Shown piece after piece: positions 17,935-28,747 of a stretch of 64,000 nucleotides of DNA. The DNA lies in the NCBI GenBank assembly GCA_041660405.1, contig JBAZWL010000018.1:1-64000 (forward strand). The letters are read 5' to 3'. Source of the stretch: Taibaiella sp041660405. Its GTDB lineage: Bacteria > Bacteroidota > Bacteroidia > Chitinophagales > Chitinophagaceae. The position numbers and the translations under genes were made by a program. A model generated the notes under the pieces. It was given only the letters and a program-made list of their open reading frames with translations, was not told where the DNA came from and ran no database searches. Positions within the stretch are counted from its first letter, which is position 1; each line of letters opens with the position of its first letter.

Positions 17935-20013
17935 TTACCTCAGGAGCACAACATCCCCTTTGTATGTTTTTGTTGCGCCATCAGGATGATTGAGGCTGAT
18001 GATATAATAGTAAGTATCCACGTTGCATGGCGCTCCATTGTATGTGCCGTCCCAACCTTTGGCACCATCTATGGTTTCAAATAATTGTTGCCCCCAGCGA
18101 TTAAACACTTTAAACTGAACCAATTTCTGATAGCGGATATGCTCAATTTTAAATACATCATTCCAGCCGTCTCCATTAGGAGAAAAAGCATTAGGAATAA
18201 AATCCGGCATGCTGTAATCGATATTAATTTGTACCATAGCTGTATCGCGGCAACCATATTGATTAAGGCCCAACACAGTGTACACCACAGGAGATAGCGG
18301 GCGAACAAAAGGATTGGGTACCGTATCATTACTTATCGTTCCTGAAGGCCACCAATGATAATAATTTGCACCGGAAGCATGAAGTTGTACGCTATCGCCA
18401 TAAGGTATAGTAACAGTTTCAGGGGTAACATGTACAGTTGCTTCGGGGTAACTATAGACAGTAAAATTAATAGTGGTATCACAACCGGCAGCGGAAGTAA
18501 GCTGCAATGTATAATTTCCTGCTTCTACACCCCGGATCATAGCGCCGGTTTGACTTTCCTTCGTTGCAATGATCAGCCCACTGTTATTTTTCCAGGTATA
18601 GGTGTAATTTGTATTACCTTTTGCCACAGCAACTACCCCACCCATACCCGAACCCGGACATACAGTATCTACTGTAATCAGGGGCAGTTTTTGAAGTGTT
18701 ACGTTAAAGGTATCCGTAAACATTTTACATGCTGTTTCATAACTTAACATATAAGTTCCCGACTGAAAAACAGTGCGACCGGATGAAGTCGTACCATCCT
18801 CCCAATGGTAATTAAAACCCGAGGGATTGCCTTGCAATAAAATACTATCCCGGAAGCAAACAAGCAAATCATAAGTCCTGGAAGTAGTTGTGTCCTTTAC
18901 GATAACTATTTCATTAGGGAGCCCGTAATACCCTATAGTTCCAGGAGCCAGGGCAATCGTATTTGATACCACAGCAGACGCAACACCAGGAAGGTTAGGT
19001 TGATTAATACTGCCAATAAAAGAACCACCGGCATTAGAAAAGTATACTCTCCCGTCCGGGGCTAGTTTCAGATCACCATTAGCATTTGTTCCAAGCTGGG
19101 TTTTTGATAAAATTATAGCCGTATTGGTAGGTTGGCTAAGGTCAAATTGGAAAAGACTGCCTCCGTACTTCGTTGCATATAATTTGGAGTTGTCCGGTGA
19201 AAAGCAAGCGCTGTAATAAGGGCCGATTGTATCCAATTGTAACTCAAAATTCAGCATCCCTGTGCCAGCATCAAAAGCATATAAAGATAATGCCTGCTGT
19301 AGTCCATTATTATCTCCATAAGAAGCCGCGGCCATTCGTTGGCGGTCATGAGAAAATTTGATACAACCAACAGCCGAAGTAGGCGCCATTGCAGGCGATG
19401 ATACAGGTGTCGTGTTTATCCCAGATGCATTAATCTCAAATGCCAGATAATTATTGGTTGCTTGATTGTGTACCATTAGCCAGACATTACAATTATTGCC
19501 ACGAACAGCAGTCATTTTCTCTGTCAAAGGTCCGTTGTTCAGCATGATATTTTTCTTATTGGCCACTACATTACCCAAACCATTGTCCATGCTCATGTCT
19601 ACAATGCTGTACCATAAATAGCCAAATGCCGAACTAGCCAGGGAAAATACATAATACTTCAACGAATCGCCAGGAACGGGAAGTATAAGGGAAGACTGTG
19701 TGCTGCTATAAATAGGGCCAGCTCCCCAAAGGGGATAAGGCAAGCCGTAAAACAAAACACCATTAGGCATGATCTGATGAGTACGGTTATAAATACGATC
19801 TCCATCTGTGTAAAAAAGCAATTGTCCATCAGCATTGGCAATAGAAGCACAACCCTCAATATGTCCTATTGCTGACTGAAAGGCCACAGGTACTCCGGTA
19901 GTAAAATCAAGACCACCACCCTGACCAAAAACCCACACATTGCCTTCCTGTTGTGCATTACCCGTAAGAGCCCACAACATGGAAAAGAATAAAATGATAA
20001 TATTATTTTTCAT
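17935..20013 (-). CDS. T9SS type B (gliding-associated C-terminal domain) propeller protein
   Basis: A 692-residue secreted protein. The signal peptide ends at LTGNAQQ. Residues about 25-370 form a WD40-like propeller (GQLLFYTDGDRIYNRTHQIM, FSPDNSKLYATKYGGSLFQFDL, LAPDGRVYFSNAGG). Ig/PKD-like repeats follow. The C-terminus from about residue 600 is a textbook gliding-motility-associated (type B) sorting domain: FIPNAFSPNGDGWNDVF, VFNRWGQQLFE and GWDGTYNG. It should be exported by T9SS and kept at the cell surface. It is a paralogue of the gene just upstream (20037-22604), 23 bp away on the same strand, so the two are probably co-transcribed. Confidence 0.85.
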   Translation of the reverse strand: MKNNIIILFFSMLWALTGNAQQEGNVWVFGQGGGLDFTTGVPVAFQSAIGHIEGCASIANADGQLLFYTDGDRIYNRTHQIMPNGVLFYGLPYPLWGAGPIYSSTQSSLILPVPGDSLKYYVFSLASSAFGYLWYSIVDMSMDNGLGNVVANKKNIMLNNGPLTEKMTAVRGNNCNVWLMVHNQATNNYLAFEINASGINTTPVSSPAMAPTSAVGCIKFSHDRQRMAAASYGDNNGLQQALSLYAFDAGTGMLNFELQLDTIGPYYSACFSPDNSKLYATKYGGSLFQFDLSQPTNTAIILSKTQLGTNANGDLKLAPDGRVYFSNAGGSFIGSINQPNLPGVASAVVSNTIALAPGTIGYYGLPNEIVIVKDTTTSRTYDLLVCFRDSILLQGNPSGFNYHWEDGTTSSGRTVFQSGTYMLSYETACKMFTDTFNVTLQKLPLITVDTVCPGSGMGGVVAVAKGNTNYTYTWKNNSGLIIATKESQTGAMIRGVEAGNYTLQLTSAAGCDTTINFTVYSYPEATVHVTPETVTIPYGDSVQLHASGANYYHWWPSGTISNDTVPNPFVRPLSPVVYTVLGLNQYGCRDTAMVQINIDYSMPDFIPNAFSPNGDGWNDVFKIEHIRYQKLVQFKVFNRWGQQLFETIDGAKGWDGTYNGAPCNVDTYYYIISLNHPDGATKTYKGDVVLLR

Positions 20014-20036
20014 AGAATCTTAATTATAGAATCATA

Positions 20037-22604
20037 TTAGCGTAGCAGTGTAACATTTCCTTGATATTTTTCTGCATACTTACCATTGACTTGTATTTCT
20101 ATTAAATAAGGATAGACACCTTCTGGCTGCATTGCATCATTAAATCGTCCATCCCAGCCACGTCCTTGTACATTTGTGGTTTCAAAAACAAGCTGGCCCC
20201 ACCGGTTAAAAATTTTCATGCTGAATCGGGTCAAACTACCGGAGAGCAATTGTCTTGGAAAAAAGTAATCATTATAACCATCATCGTTGGGTGTAAAAGC
20301 ATTCGGTATATCGATATAACAATCCTTCTTAACCTCAACGATTTCTGTTGTGGCACAACCTTTCTCCGAGGTCACCCTCAGGCTGTAAGTACCGTGGTGT
20401 AATACTTTTAAGGAATGGGAAGTATCCCCCGTATTCCACAGGTACTGATCACCACCCTGGCTTGCCATAGCATTGGATAAGTATATTGGTGCACCTCCAA
20501 GGCAAAGTGAAGTATCGGGGCCTATACGAACTAAGGGGAAAGGATATACGATTACAGAGTCCAAAATACTGATGTCAGGACATGCCCTGAAACGCGCAAT
20601 CATGTTAATGTACATGATACCATTGATATCATAGGCGTGTCGTAAGGGCATTATGCTTTCCTGAAGCCATTCGTTATCATCTCCAAAATCCCAGTGCAGG
20701 CCTGTCCATGTGTTCACGTCTGTTTGCAGTGGATTGAAGTTCAGCGTTTCCCCGATGCACAATTGTAATTTGTCTTTCTGAAATCCTATGGTTGTTGCTT
20801 CAGCATCAACGGTAATAATCTTCGTTATGGTATCATTACAAATAGCTCCCCTTGCCGACAAGGTTACCTGGTAATTGCCTGGTTGATCATACCGATACTC
20901 AGGGTCAGCATTCAGGGAAAAAGAACCGTCACCAAAGGACCAGTTGAAGTGTTGAAAATGAGCATTGGAAGTATTGCTGAATAACAAGGTACTCCCGGTG
21001 CATACCAGCGTATCGACCATAAATCCGGCATCATAATCTTCACTTGGGATTAATAATTCCATTATCGTATCACAGCTGTTGCCATACAATAATTGTAAAG
21101 TGTAGGTGCCTGAAGCAACATTCAGCAGAGTATCCGTAGTGGAAAGCAATACCTGCTGGGCATCTCGCCACATTATACTGTATGTGCTTGTATCCCCCAC
21201 TTGTCGTTCTATCCAGGCTGTTCCATTATGTTCATTTCTGCAGGCAGATTTTGCATTCCATTGTGGAAGCATTGTTGGGAGAAAATCGTAAACTATTTTA
21301 AAAGTATCTACATGCCTGTTGCAAGGCTTATCATAGCTAACCCAATATGTTCCGGGGCTGGTTGCCTGTATAGCCGGGGCAGTACTGCCTGTATTCCACA
21401 AATAGTTGCGGCCACTAGTATCGGCTTGCAATATAAGGTTGATAGCTCCGCAGCCACCGGACAATGTTGTTATACTAAACTGGTCGCCTCTTGTTATCAT
21501 AGCTGGCACGACTACCGTAGGCAGACCAATTCTGAGGCCTAATAAAAGCGGAGGGCCATTAGTATATTGACATGCAGCACCTGTCAGGTTAGGAAATTGA
21601 ATCTCCTTTAATAAATTATCATTGGCCAGAGTGCTGTTTACCACATAAATTTTGCCATCAGGGGCACGTTTTTGTGCATAAAATTTCAAGCCCGATACCA
21701 AATACTTTGATGCCAATATTTGCTGCGGGCTGCCGGCACTTACGTTATACTGGTATAGACTTCCGCTTTCATTGGTGGTATAGAGCTTACTATTATCTGG
21801 TGAAAAGCAGGCAGAGTAATGATAGTAGCCGGTATCCAGGTACATTGCGTTACTACAGGTACCTGCCTGAACATCAAAATCATATAAGGAGACCCGTCCT
21901 CTTGCCAATGCCATTCTTTGCCTGTTTGGAGAAACATCAATCGAACCGATAACCCCTTCATAAATGCCCCTGCTGAATAATACAGGTGACTTTACTGGGA
22001 TAGAATGAACACCGGAATAATCGATACGAAAGGCTTTTAACGTATCATCTCTGGATACAGCCAGCAGCCACACACTACAATCTGGTCCATCTACAGCAGT
22101 CATTTGTTCTGTCAGGTTTGAGTCCAGATAAATCGCTTTCCAGCCTGCTTCTACATCCCCCATTCCACCGTTGAGGTTCATATTAACGATGCTGTAAAAA
22201 AGCGCCCCATTGGTCATTCCATATTCGGTTAATGAGAAGACATAATACTTATGCGCACTGTCAGGCATGGGCACAATTAAAGCACCTTGAGTACTACTTG
22301 CGTTGTCTGTTGTCAAGGTTTGTAACCCTGTTCCATTGGGCATTACATTATGGTTCCTATCCCATGCTTTAGTGCCGTTGGAATAGAATAAAAGTTGACC
22401 GGCTGCATCGCAAACGGAAGCAGATGCTTCGTTGGCAACGATAGCTGTACTGTAGGGTGTGGGCGTTGCCCCATTAAAATTCAGACCGGAGTTTAATCCG
22501 AATGCCCAGATATTTTCCTGCTGCGCACTGCAAAAAATCGCACCGATCAAACAGATGCAGAAAGTGATCCATGCAGCTTTCTTTGTCAAATTCATAATAC
22601 ACAT
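20037..22604 (-). CDS. T9SS type B propeller/PKD surface protein
   Basis: An 855-residue paralogue of the downstream gene. The start may be the ATG at 22595 (MNLTKKAAW), which gives a tidier signal peptide ending near FCSAQQ. It has the same N-terminal propeller (GQLLFYSNGTKAWDRNHNVM, FSPDNSKLYTTNESGSLYQYNV), then two PKD domains with FNWSFGDGSF (about residue 558) and LHWDFGDDNEW (about 635). The type B sorting domain from about residue 766 reads DIPNAFTPNDDGYNDYF, IFNRWGQLVFETT and GWDGRFND. Ligand and role are unknown; adhesion or gliding-related surface display is an inference from the sorting class. Confidence 0.85.
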   Translation of the reverse strand: MCIMNLTKKAAWITFCICLIGAIFCSAQQENIWAFGLNSGLNFNGATPTPYSTAIVANEASASVCDAAGQLLFYSNGTKAWDRNHNVMPNGTGLQTLTTDNASSTQGALIVPMPDSAHKYYVFSLTEYGMTNGALFYSIVNMNLNGGMGDVEAGWKAIYLDSNLTEQMTAVDGPDCSVWLLAVSRDDTLKAFRIDYSGVHSIPVKSPVLFSRGIYEGVIGSIDVSPNRQRMALARGRVSLYDFDVQAGTCSNAMYLDTGYYHYSACFSPDNSKLYTTNESGSLYQYNVSAGSPQQILASKYLVSGLKFYAQKRAPDGKIYVVNSTLANDNLLKEIQFPNLTGAACQYTNGPPLLLGLRIGLPTVVVPAMITRGDQFSITTLSGGCGAINLILQADTSGRNYLWNTGSTAPAIQATSPGTYWVSYDKPCNRHVDTFKIVYDFLPTMLPQWNAKSACRNEHNGTAWIERQVGDTSTYSIMWRDAQQVLLSTTDTLLNVASGTYTLQLLYGNSCDTIMELLIPSEDYDAGFMVDTLVCTGSTLLFSNTSNAHFQHFNWSFGDGSFSLNADPEYRYDQPGNYQVTLSARGAICNDTITKIITVDAEATTIGFQKDKLQLCIGETLNFNPLQTDVNTWTGLHWDFGDDNEWLQESIMPLRHAYDINGIMYINMIARFRACPDISILDSVIVYPFPLVRIGPDTSLCLGGAPIYLSNAMASQGGDQYLWNTGDTSHSLKVLHHGTYSLRVTSEKGCATTEIVEVKKDCYIDIPNAFTPNDDGYNDYFFPRQLLSGSLTRFSMKIFNRWGQLVFETTNVQGRGWDGRFNDAMQPEGVYPYLIEIQVNGKYAEKYQGNVTLLR

Positions 22605-22685
22605 TCTAATCGTCTCGCACTGTTAATTGATGAAAAGAATGATTAAAGAAGATTAATTGTTAACCTCCTTTAATCATTGAGCTCT

Positions 22686-25625
22686 TTATTGTTTTACCAG
22701 TTTTTCTGTCTTCAGGATATGGTTATTCTTACCAGCAATCTGGATAAAATAAATACCGTTAGCCAACCCTTGTATGTCTATTACGGTTGTACCGGCAGTC
22801 ACTTTACGTTGTAGCAACACCTTACCTTCAATGCTCATGATTTGAGCTGTGCATACTATTGGCGTAGCGATCTGAACGAGCGACGTTGCCGGGTTTGGAA
22901 ATATTTTTACCAGTTTTTTAAAGTCAATATCATCCACAGATGTAGGGTTGTAGACATAAGCGACGGAAGTATCTTTACAACCTTTATTATCAGTGACAAC
23001 TACTGTATAATTTCCCATTGTTGTAGCAGTATAAGTATTGTTGGTAGCGCCAGAAATAGCTGTTCCATTCAATTGCCATTGATAAGTAGCAAACGAACCA
23101 GTGCTCAGTATATTACCATTAGCCGTGATAGCAGATACCGGAAGCGGATTGACCGTTATGTTTAAGTAAGTTGTGTCACCCGCACCACAAGAAAAATTAC
23201 CCGCTACCCCCAACAAACCACTGCTATTGCCAGCTGCTATATTTATAGTTTCTGTAGTGCTGCTACCACTCCAGCCATTGGGTAAAATCCAGGTATAAGA
23301 AGATGTGCCCGGCAAGGCTGAAATATTATAAGTACCCGAACTGCCGGCACAAATAGACACATTACCCAAAATGGTGTCCGCAGCGGAAACGATATCAGAA
23401 CAGTCATCAAACTTAGCAATAAACAGAGGTGTATTTAAACTTTGATATGCACCAGGGGTAGCAAGGTTAGTATAATCATTAAAAAACCCTGCAATAAAAA
23501 TCTGGCCCGAATCATTGGTCACTACTGATTCAATTCTTCCTTCCGCAATACTTCCGAAATAGGAGCCCCATTTCCTAACACCCATACTGTCAAACTTTAC
23601 GAAATAAGCATTGCTTTCGGAAAGTAATGTCTGCTGATAGCTACCTGCAGTAGCAATGTTGGCATTGCTTCCGGTTTGACCACTAAGCAATACATTACCA
23701 AATATATCACAACTAATGCCACCATAGCCAAATTCGTTCTCTCCCTGATCGCCGCCATAATAAGTTGCCCACTGGCGAATGCCTGCGCTGTTAAACTTTA
23801 CAAGGAATGCGTCCCCACCATAATGTACAGGGTTCTGCCATATTGAGGAACCACCGCCCAGGGTATCTTGATGGCTTCCTGTTGTTGCTATACCAGCCGT
23901 ACTATGTGTTCTACCGGAAAGATATATATTGCCCCATTTGTCGGCTTCAAGGCCATCCCTAAGGATCAGGTCTTCTTCAGCACCTCCATACCAGGTAGCC
24001 CATTGGCGGGTACCATTGCCGGTAAACTTTACCAGCAGTATATCGTGTTTACCGCTATGCGCCGGTTGATAGCTGCCTGTAGTAGTCGCATCAGCAGGCA
24101 ATATTGTTGTACTGGAACTGATGCCTACTGAGCCTATGAAAAGAACATTACCCTGGTTGTCATTTGTAATAGTCATATCTGGTGTCCAGCCTGTTTGCTG
24201 CGGAATGTTTTCACCATAATAAGTACCCCATTGACGCGCACCAGTACTATTAAATTTGGCCAGAAAAAATGCTTCTGTTCCTACGAGTTGTTCTTTATGG
24301 CTACCTATGCTGGCTATATTATCCGTACTTCTTGTACGGCCTGCCATAAACACATTTCCCGCCGTATCACAAGACAAAGCAAAAGCAATATCTTCGTTAC
24401 TGCCTCCATAATAAGTAGCCCATTGTCTTGCACCTGTGCTGTCAAATTTTACCAGATAAGCGTCCTTGAAAGCACCTCCTCCAAAGACCGTTTGGTGTGC
24501 GCCCGCTGATACCAGAGAAGCATCACTCATCGTGCCTCCGGCAAGAAACACATTACCATTCTTATCACAGGCAAGGCCAGTACCAATGCCATAAACAGTC
24601 TTACCATAATAAGTAGCCCAAAGTCTTTGTCCGGCACTGTTGAATTTTGCAAGAAACTGATTACCTTCCCAGCTATTAACGAGTATAGGCGCTGATTGAA
24701 AGGATCCTGTTGTTGCAATATCAGACATGCTGTAAGCTATACCTCCAACGTAAATATTACCTTTAGGATCTGTCCTTATTACCAATTGATCAAGATTATC
24801 ATTGTAGTCAAAAGGAGTACCATAATAAGTACCCCATTCCAAAGTAGGATCAATAACTAAAGTGCCTTTGTGTGGAGCGGTATAAAAGCTTAGCACATTA
24901 TCTTTTAACCTAAATGAAGAAGCAATGACATGACCCGCTTTGGTATAACTATGTGGTGCTGATTCCTTAACAGTGCCCATCGGCGTTTGCGCAGAAATAC
25001 TGCCGTCTTTGTTCAGCGCTAAACCTGTTGCTCCTTTATACTGTATTTTAATGTCCGCAACGTTGCCACCTGGTCGGACAATAAAGTCATGCTCCAATCG
25101 ACCTTGTGCATTAAAGTAAAATACCCAGTCAATATTGGGATACACTTCTTGGTAAGTGATCTTTTTATATGCATAAGCACGAGTAGCTTCCTGGCTCAAA
25201 AAGTATTGATCAAAGTAATTTTGTTTTTCTTCGGCTAGCACTCTGGCGTTTTTATTAGCACCGATTAGCACTACGTCCATGCGATACATTGCTATTGTAG
25301 TATTGACCGCTGTCTTTTCCGTAGTTATCGTTTTTGCAAATTGATAATGCATTTCACCTTTGCCGATAAACACATTGACCCCTCCGCCAAGTACCTTAAA
25401 ATCAATATCACCACGAAGATGGCCATACTGATCTTTTATCTGTCCTTTGTTTTCGGTAAATACAAAACCCGCCTGTGTTACTTTTTTCTTTATGTCTGCC
25501 GTGTTAGTTTTAGCTGTGGCCGATGACCTTGCATAATCACTTACTTCTTTGTCTATATCCCGTGCCTGTACTGTCTCGACCAGCAAAGCGAACACAGCCA
25601 TTAGTGTAAATACTTTTCTTTTCAT
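22686..25625 (-). CDS. SBBP-repeat propeller protein with T9SS type A sorting domain
   Basis: A 980-residue secreted protein. The frame stays open to 25766, but ATG at 25625 gives MKRKVFTLMAVFALLVETVQA, a normal signal peptide. An N-terminal DUF7948-like domain (FTENKGQIKDQYGHLRGDI...GG.NVFIGKGEMHYQF) is followed by seven W(A/G)T(Y/W)YG-type SBBP blades between about residues 265 and 740, consistent with one closed seven-bladed propeller. Ig-like modules and a type A sorting tail (from about 907, IFPNPATSLVQI...GIYFIQIAGKNN) complete it. It lies divergent from the kinase/LuxR pair at 25807-28462, the same arrangement as at 9 kb. Confidence 0.85.
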   Translation of the reverse strand: MKRKVFTLMAVFALLVETVQARDIDKEVSDYARSSATAKTNTADIKKKVTQAGFVFTENKGQIKDQYGHLRGDIDFKVLGGGVNVFIGKGEMHYQFAKTITTEKTAVNTTIAMYRMDVVLIGANKNARVLAEEKQNYFDQYFLSQEATRAYAYKKITYQEVYPNIDWVFYFNAQGRLEHDFIVRPGGNVADIKIQYKGATGLALNKDGSISAQTPMGTVKESAPHSYTKAGHVIASSFRLKDNVLSFYTAPHKGTLVIDPTLEWGTYYGTPFDYNDNLDQLVIRTDPKGNIYVGGIAYSMSDIATTGSFQSAPILVNSWEGNQFLAKFNSAGQRLWATYYGKTVYGIGTGLACDKNGNVFLAGGTMSDASLVSAGAHQTVFGGGAFKDAYLVKFDSTGARQWATYYGGSNEDIAFALSCDTAGNVFMAGRTRSTDNIASIGSHKEQLVGTEAFFLAKFNSTGARQWGTYYGENIPQQTGWTPDMTITNDNQGNVLFIGSVGISSSTTILPADATTTGSYQPAHSGKHDILLVKFTGNGTRQWATWYGGAEEDLILRDGLEADKWGNIYLSGRTHSTAGIATTGSHQDTLGGGSSIWQNPVHYGGDAFLVKFNSAGIRQWATYYGGDQGENEFGYGGISCDIFGNVLLSGQTGSNANIATAGSYQQTLLSESNAYFVKFDSMGVRKWGSYFGSIAEGRIESVVTNDSGQIFIAGFFNDYTNLATPGAYQSLNTPLFIAKFDDCSDIVSAADTILGNVSICAGSSGTYNISALPGTSSYTWILPNGWSGSSTTETINIAAGNSSGLLGVAGNFSCGAGDTTYLNITVNPLPVSAITANGNILSTGSFATYQWQLNGTAISGATNNTYTATTMGNYTVVVTDNKGCKDTSVAYVYNPTSVDDIDFKKLVKIFPNPATSLVQIATPIVCTAQIMSIEGKVLLQRKVTAGTTVIDIQGLANGIYFIQIAGKNNHILKTEKLVKQ

Positions 25626-25806
25626 AATTATTTGTTTTAGATTTACCGATGAATAATGTCTGATTTCTGTCAAAATCCGGCGCTTTTTTCTGTTACAAAG
25701 AAAGATTGTTTGTTCATCAGAAAAAGAGAGTGAATAATCCATATTAGTATTCATTATATAAAACACAACCGAAGCAATTGTACTCGTCGGGTATGGCCAT
25801 TATTCT

Positions 25807-27813
25807 ATGCAGCATAGTTTTTTCAAATTATTCAGCAGTCTTTTTGTAGTCTTTGTATTTCTTTCATTTTGGGGTTTTGTTTTACACGGGCAAAAACTCC
25901 CGGGTCATATCCGGAAAGAGCAATCCCCTATTTCAACTGCCAGTCCTCTACCCAACAATAAACAGGTAATTCTGCTCATCGACTCAGCCATCGCTTTGTC
26001 ACAACAAGATGCGGACGCTGCTCTTACCTTACTCCATAAAGCCATAAAAGCAGCTCTGCATCATGGCCGGGATAGTGATGCTGCTGAAGCCTTCAGCCAC
26101 ATTATTACTATTTATAACAATAAGGGGAAATATCAGGAAGCTTATGCCTTTGGTCAGCAAATGTTGGAGATAGCACTTTCCAGAAAAATGGAAGTGATGT
26201 TAACTACAGTATACAATAGCTTTGCTAATCGCTTTCAGCGCACCGGTCATTACGATTCCTCGATGTACTATTATTACAAAGCCATAGCTACAGTTGAGCA
26301 AAGCAAAACCTATCCCAATAAAGCAGCGCTACCAACGCTTTACACCAACCTAAGTGGCGTATTGATACTATTGGGTGATGATGAAAAATGTATTGCTTAC
26401 CTGAATAAGGCCGAGGCAATAGCCAAGGAGATTAAACGCTGGCACCTGCTCTCTCTTATTCTGATCAACAAAGGCAACGCCTTTAATAATTTACGGCAAC
26501 ATGATTCAAGCAGTAAAAATCTTATTGAAGCCTTAGCCATTGCGAAGAAGAATAATTATCTGCAATGGGAACATCTTGCATTGAGTAACCTTGGCAGTAC
26601 TAAATATCAGCAAGGGAAGCTGAAAGAGGCATTGTATTATCTGCAACAGGCAATCAAGTTGAAGGGGGATATTGATCCCAATTATCAGAATACAAATATT
26701 TCTTTATTAGGAAAAGTATACTTGAGCCTTGGTAATTACACACTAGCCGAGAACTACCTATTGCAATCTTTGCGTACCGCAGAACAACTAAATATTGCAC
26801 GGGACCTAGTGGAAAGCCACCAGTTGTTGGCCGGTCTTTACGACAAAATCAATGATCATAAAAAAGCATTTGACCATCAATATCTTTATACCGTGCTTAA
26901 GGATAGTATAGAAGGACAAGAGACCAAACAGAACATCAACCAACTGGAGATTAAATATCAAACGGCTCAAAAGGATAAGGAGCTCGTTAAAAAGGAACTA
27001 CAGATCAGTAAACAAAAAACCCAGATCAAGCAACGTAATTTATGGATTGTAGGCATTTCTTCGGGCGCACTTCTGCTTGCAGCCATTGTTACGTTATTGT
27101 ATACACTTTACAGAAGTAGCTGGCACCAGAAACGATTCCAGGATGAGAAATTCCGTAACCTGGAACAGGAACAGGAAATAGGCCAGCTAAGGGCCATGAT
27201 GAAGGGAGAAGAAAAAGAGCGTATCCGTATCGCTCAGGATTTACATGATGGCATTGGCGGCATGCTCGCTTCCATTAAAATGAACCTGAATACTATCGGT
27301 AAAGAACAATCAGAATTGCGTATACTACCCAATTTTATTAAGGTTTCGGGTATGCTTAACGAAACAGCAACCGAGGTGCGTAAAACCGCCCATAACCTGA
27401 TGCCTGATGCCCTCAGCAAGCAAGACCTTCGGGCTGCACTCCTGCAATATTGCGAGAACAATAGTAGCACGACCCTTCACATAGATCTTCAATATGATGT
27501 AGCCGAACAAATCAATAAAGATGCCGAGCTTTTTATATACCGTATTGTTCAGGAACTGGTACAGAATATGGTAAAACATGCTAAGGCTAGTTATGCCGTC
27601 ATCCAACTAATGTTGCATAATAACAGTCTAAGCATTACTGTAGAAGACAATGGTATCGGCTTTGACACTACGGTACCTACCAAAGGATCCGGATTACAAA
27701 ATATGAATAAGAGAGTGGAAACGTTACAAGGTTACATTTCTATATCTTCAGGTAAGGGCAAAGGAACAACCGTACATATTGAATTTGATTTTAACAAGCT
27801 AAAAAAATTGTGA
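25807..27813 (+). CDS. TPR-containing sensor histidine kinase (HisKA_3)
   Basis: A 668-residue kinase with an N-terminal signal peptide or anchor (LFVVFVFLSFWGFVL), about eight TPR-like helical hairpins (residues 60-380) and a coiled coil. One transmembrane helix follows (about 410-433, LWIVGISSGALLLAAIVTLLY). The catalytic part has RIAQDLHDGIGGMLASIKMN with His480 as phosphorylation site, an N box (LVQNMVKHAKAS), VEDNGIGFD and GSGLQNMNKRV. The periplasmic TPR domain implies that a protein or envelope signal is sensed. The stop codon lies 7 bp before the cognate regulator. Confidence 0.9.
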   Translation: MQHSFFKLFSSLFVVFVFLSFWGFVLHGQKLPGHIRKEQSPISTASPLPNNKQVILLIDSAIALSQQDADAALTLLHKAIKAALHHGRDSDAAEAFSHIITIYNNKGKYQEAYAFGQQMLEIALSRKMEVMLTTVYNSFANRFQRTGHYDSSMYYYYKAIATVEQSKTYPNKAALPTLYTNLSGVLILLGDDEKCIAYLNKAEAIAKEIKRWHLLSLILINKGNAFNNLRQHDSSSKNLIEALAIAKKNNYLQWEHLALSNLGSTKYQQGKLKEALYYLQQAIKLKGDIDPNYQNTNISLLGKVYLSLGNYTLAENYLLQSLRTAEQLNIARDLVESHQLLAGLYDKINDHKKAFDHQYLYTVLKDSIEGQETKQNINQLEIKYQTAQKDKELVKKELQISKQKTQIKQRNLWIVGISSGALLLAAIVTLLYTLYRSSWHQKRFQDEKFRNLEQEQEIGQLRAMMKGEEKERIRIAQDLHDGIGGMLASIKMNLNTIGKEQSELRILPNFIKVSGMLNETATEVRKTAHNLMPDALSKQDLRAALLQYCENNSSTTLHIDLQYDVAEQINKDAELFIYRIVQELVQNMVKHAKASYAVIQLMLHNNSLSITVEDNGIGFDTTVPTKGSGLQNMNKRVETLQGYISISSGKGKGTTVHIEFDFNKLKKL

Positions 27814-27820
27814 TCACTGT

Positions 27821-28462
27821 ATGATGAATATACAAATAGCCATTGCAGATGACCATCCCATGATAATCGATGGGCTTCAAAATATATTGCCTCATTATCC
27901 GGAGCTAACACTTAAGGGTTGTTATAAAAACGGGAAAGCACTGTTAGAAGGATTAGAAACACAGCTTCCCGATGTATTGTTATTGGACATACAGATGCCT
28001 GATATTACCGGAGATGAATTAACTCCTATACTACTAAAAAAATATCCAGACTTAAAAATATTGGTGCTGACCAATTTTGACAGCGCCTTATACGCTAATA
28101 ATATGTTCAAGCGGGGCGCAAGCGGCTACCTGCTGAAAACCGCCGAAAATACTACCTTAATCGAAGCCATAAAAACAGTGTACTCCGGCGGGCAGTTTAT
28201 TGAAAGCACGATGAAAGAAAAGATCAGGGAGATGAGTATCAGGGATAAAAATGCTTCCTTTTCCAAGTCCACCTTAACACCACGGGAAATAGAGATCCTT
28301 CAACTGTTGGTAAATGGCTGCACAGCCCCTCAAATAGCGGAGCAATGCTTCCTGAGTTTAAGAACAGTTGTAAATTACCGTACCAGCATTATGCTTAAGT
28401 TGAATGTGAACAACACGGCCATGCTGGTAAAAAAAGCCTTGACTACCGGACTTGCGCAATAA
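27821..28462 (+). CDS. LuxR/NarL-family response regulator
   Basis: A 213-residue regulator with a complete receiver domain (IADDHPMI, phospho-acceptor Asp56 in VLLLDIQMPD, switch residue region VLTNFDS, Lys in GYLLKTAEN) and a LuxR-type DNA-binding domain (LTPREIEILQLLVNGCTAPQIAEQ, LRTVVNYRTSI). It forms an operon with the kinase 7 bp upstream and ends before a strong terminator at 28526-28567. Targets are unknown; the divergent SBBP gene is a candidate by position. Confidence 0.9.
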   Translation: MMNIQIAIADDHPMIIDGLQNILPHYPELTLKGCYKNGKALLEGLETQLPDVLLLDIQMPDITGDELTPILLKKYPDLKILVLTNFDSALYANNMFKRGASGYLLKTAENTTLIEAIKTVYSGGQFIESTMKEKIREMSIRDKNASFSKSTLTPREIEILQLLVNGCTAPQIAEQCFLSLRTVVNYRTSIMLKLNVNNTAMLVKKALTTGLAQ

Positions 28463-28525
28463 GATTATCCTAACATTGACAATCTCATGCCTTCTTTTAA
28501 GTAAGCGAAAATTTCTCCTATCGCT

Positions 28526-28567
28526 TTAAAATAGAGGCTATTCAATTATGAATAGCCTCTATTTTAA
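28526..28567 (+). terminator. Terminator of the kinase/regulator operon
   Basis: A perfect 19-bp stem (28526-28544 with 28549-28567) closes an ATTA loop. The stem has a GAGGCTATTC core and A/T-rich base, with TTTTAA on the exit side. It lies 64 bp after the regulator stop codon. Confidence 0.7.
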
Positions 28568-28599
28568 GTTTAATCAAAATGTACGTACACTTAGCTTTG
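28568..28599 (+). promoter_or_regulatory. Possible promoter for the cytochrome peroxidase gene
   Basis: TAGCTTTG at 28592-28599 matches the TAnnTTTG -7 element. The -33 position holds only TTTA (28568-28571), so the match is partial. The start codon lies about 150 bp downstream. Confidence 0.3.
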
Positions 28600-28747
28600 G
28601 AAGATCCGTGTAATAATTCTTAACAATTTGGCAATAACAGATTCATAATATTCTATCACTTTTGCATGTCATCAGGGCTTCTTTAAAATACTTTGTATTG
28701 TCAGTCAAGGATACAGTAGAGCACAGAAGTATTGAGCGTAGATTATT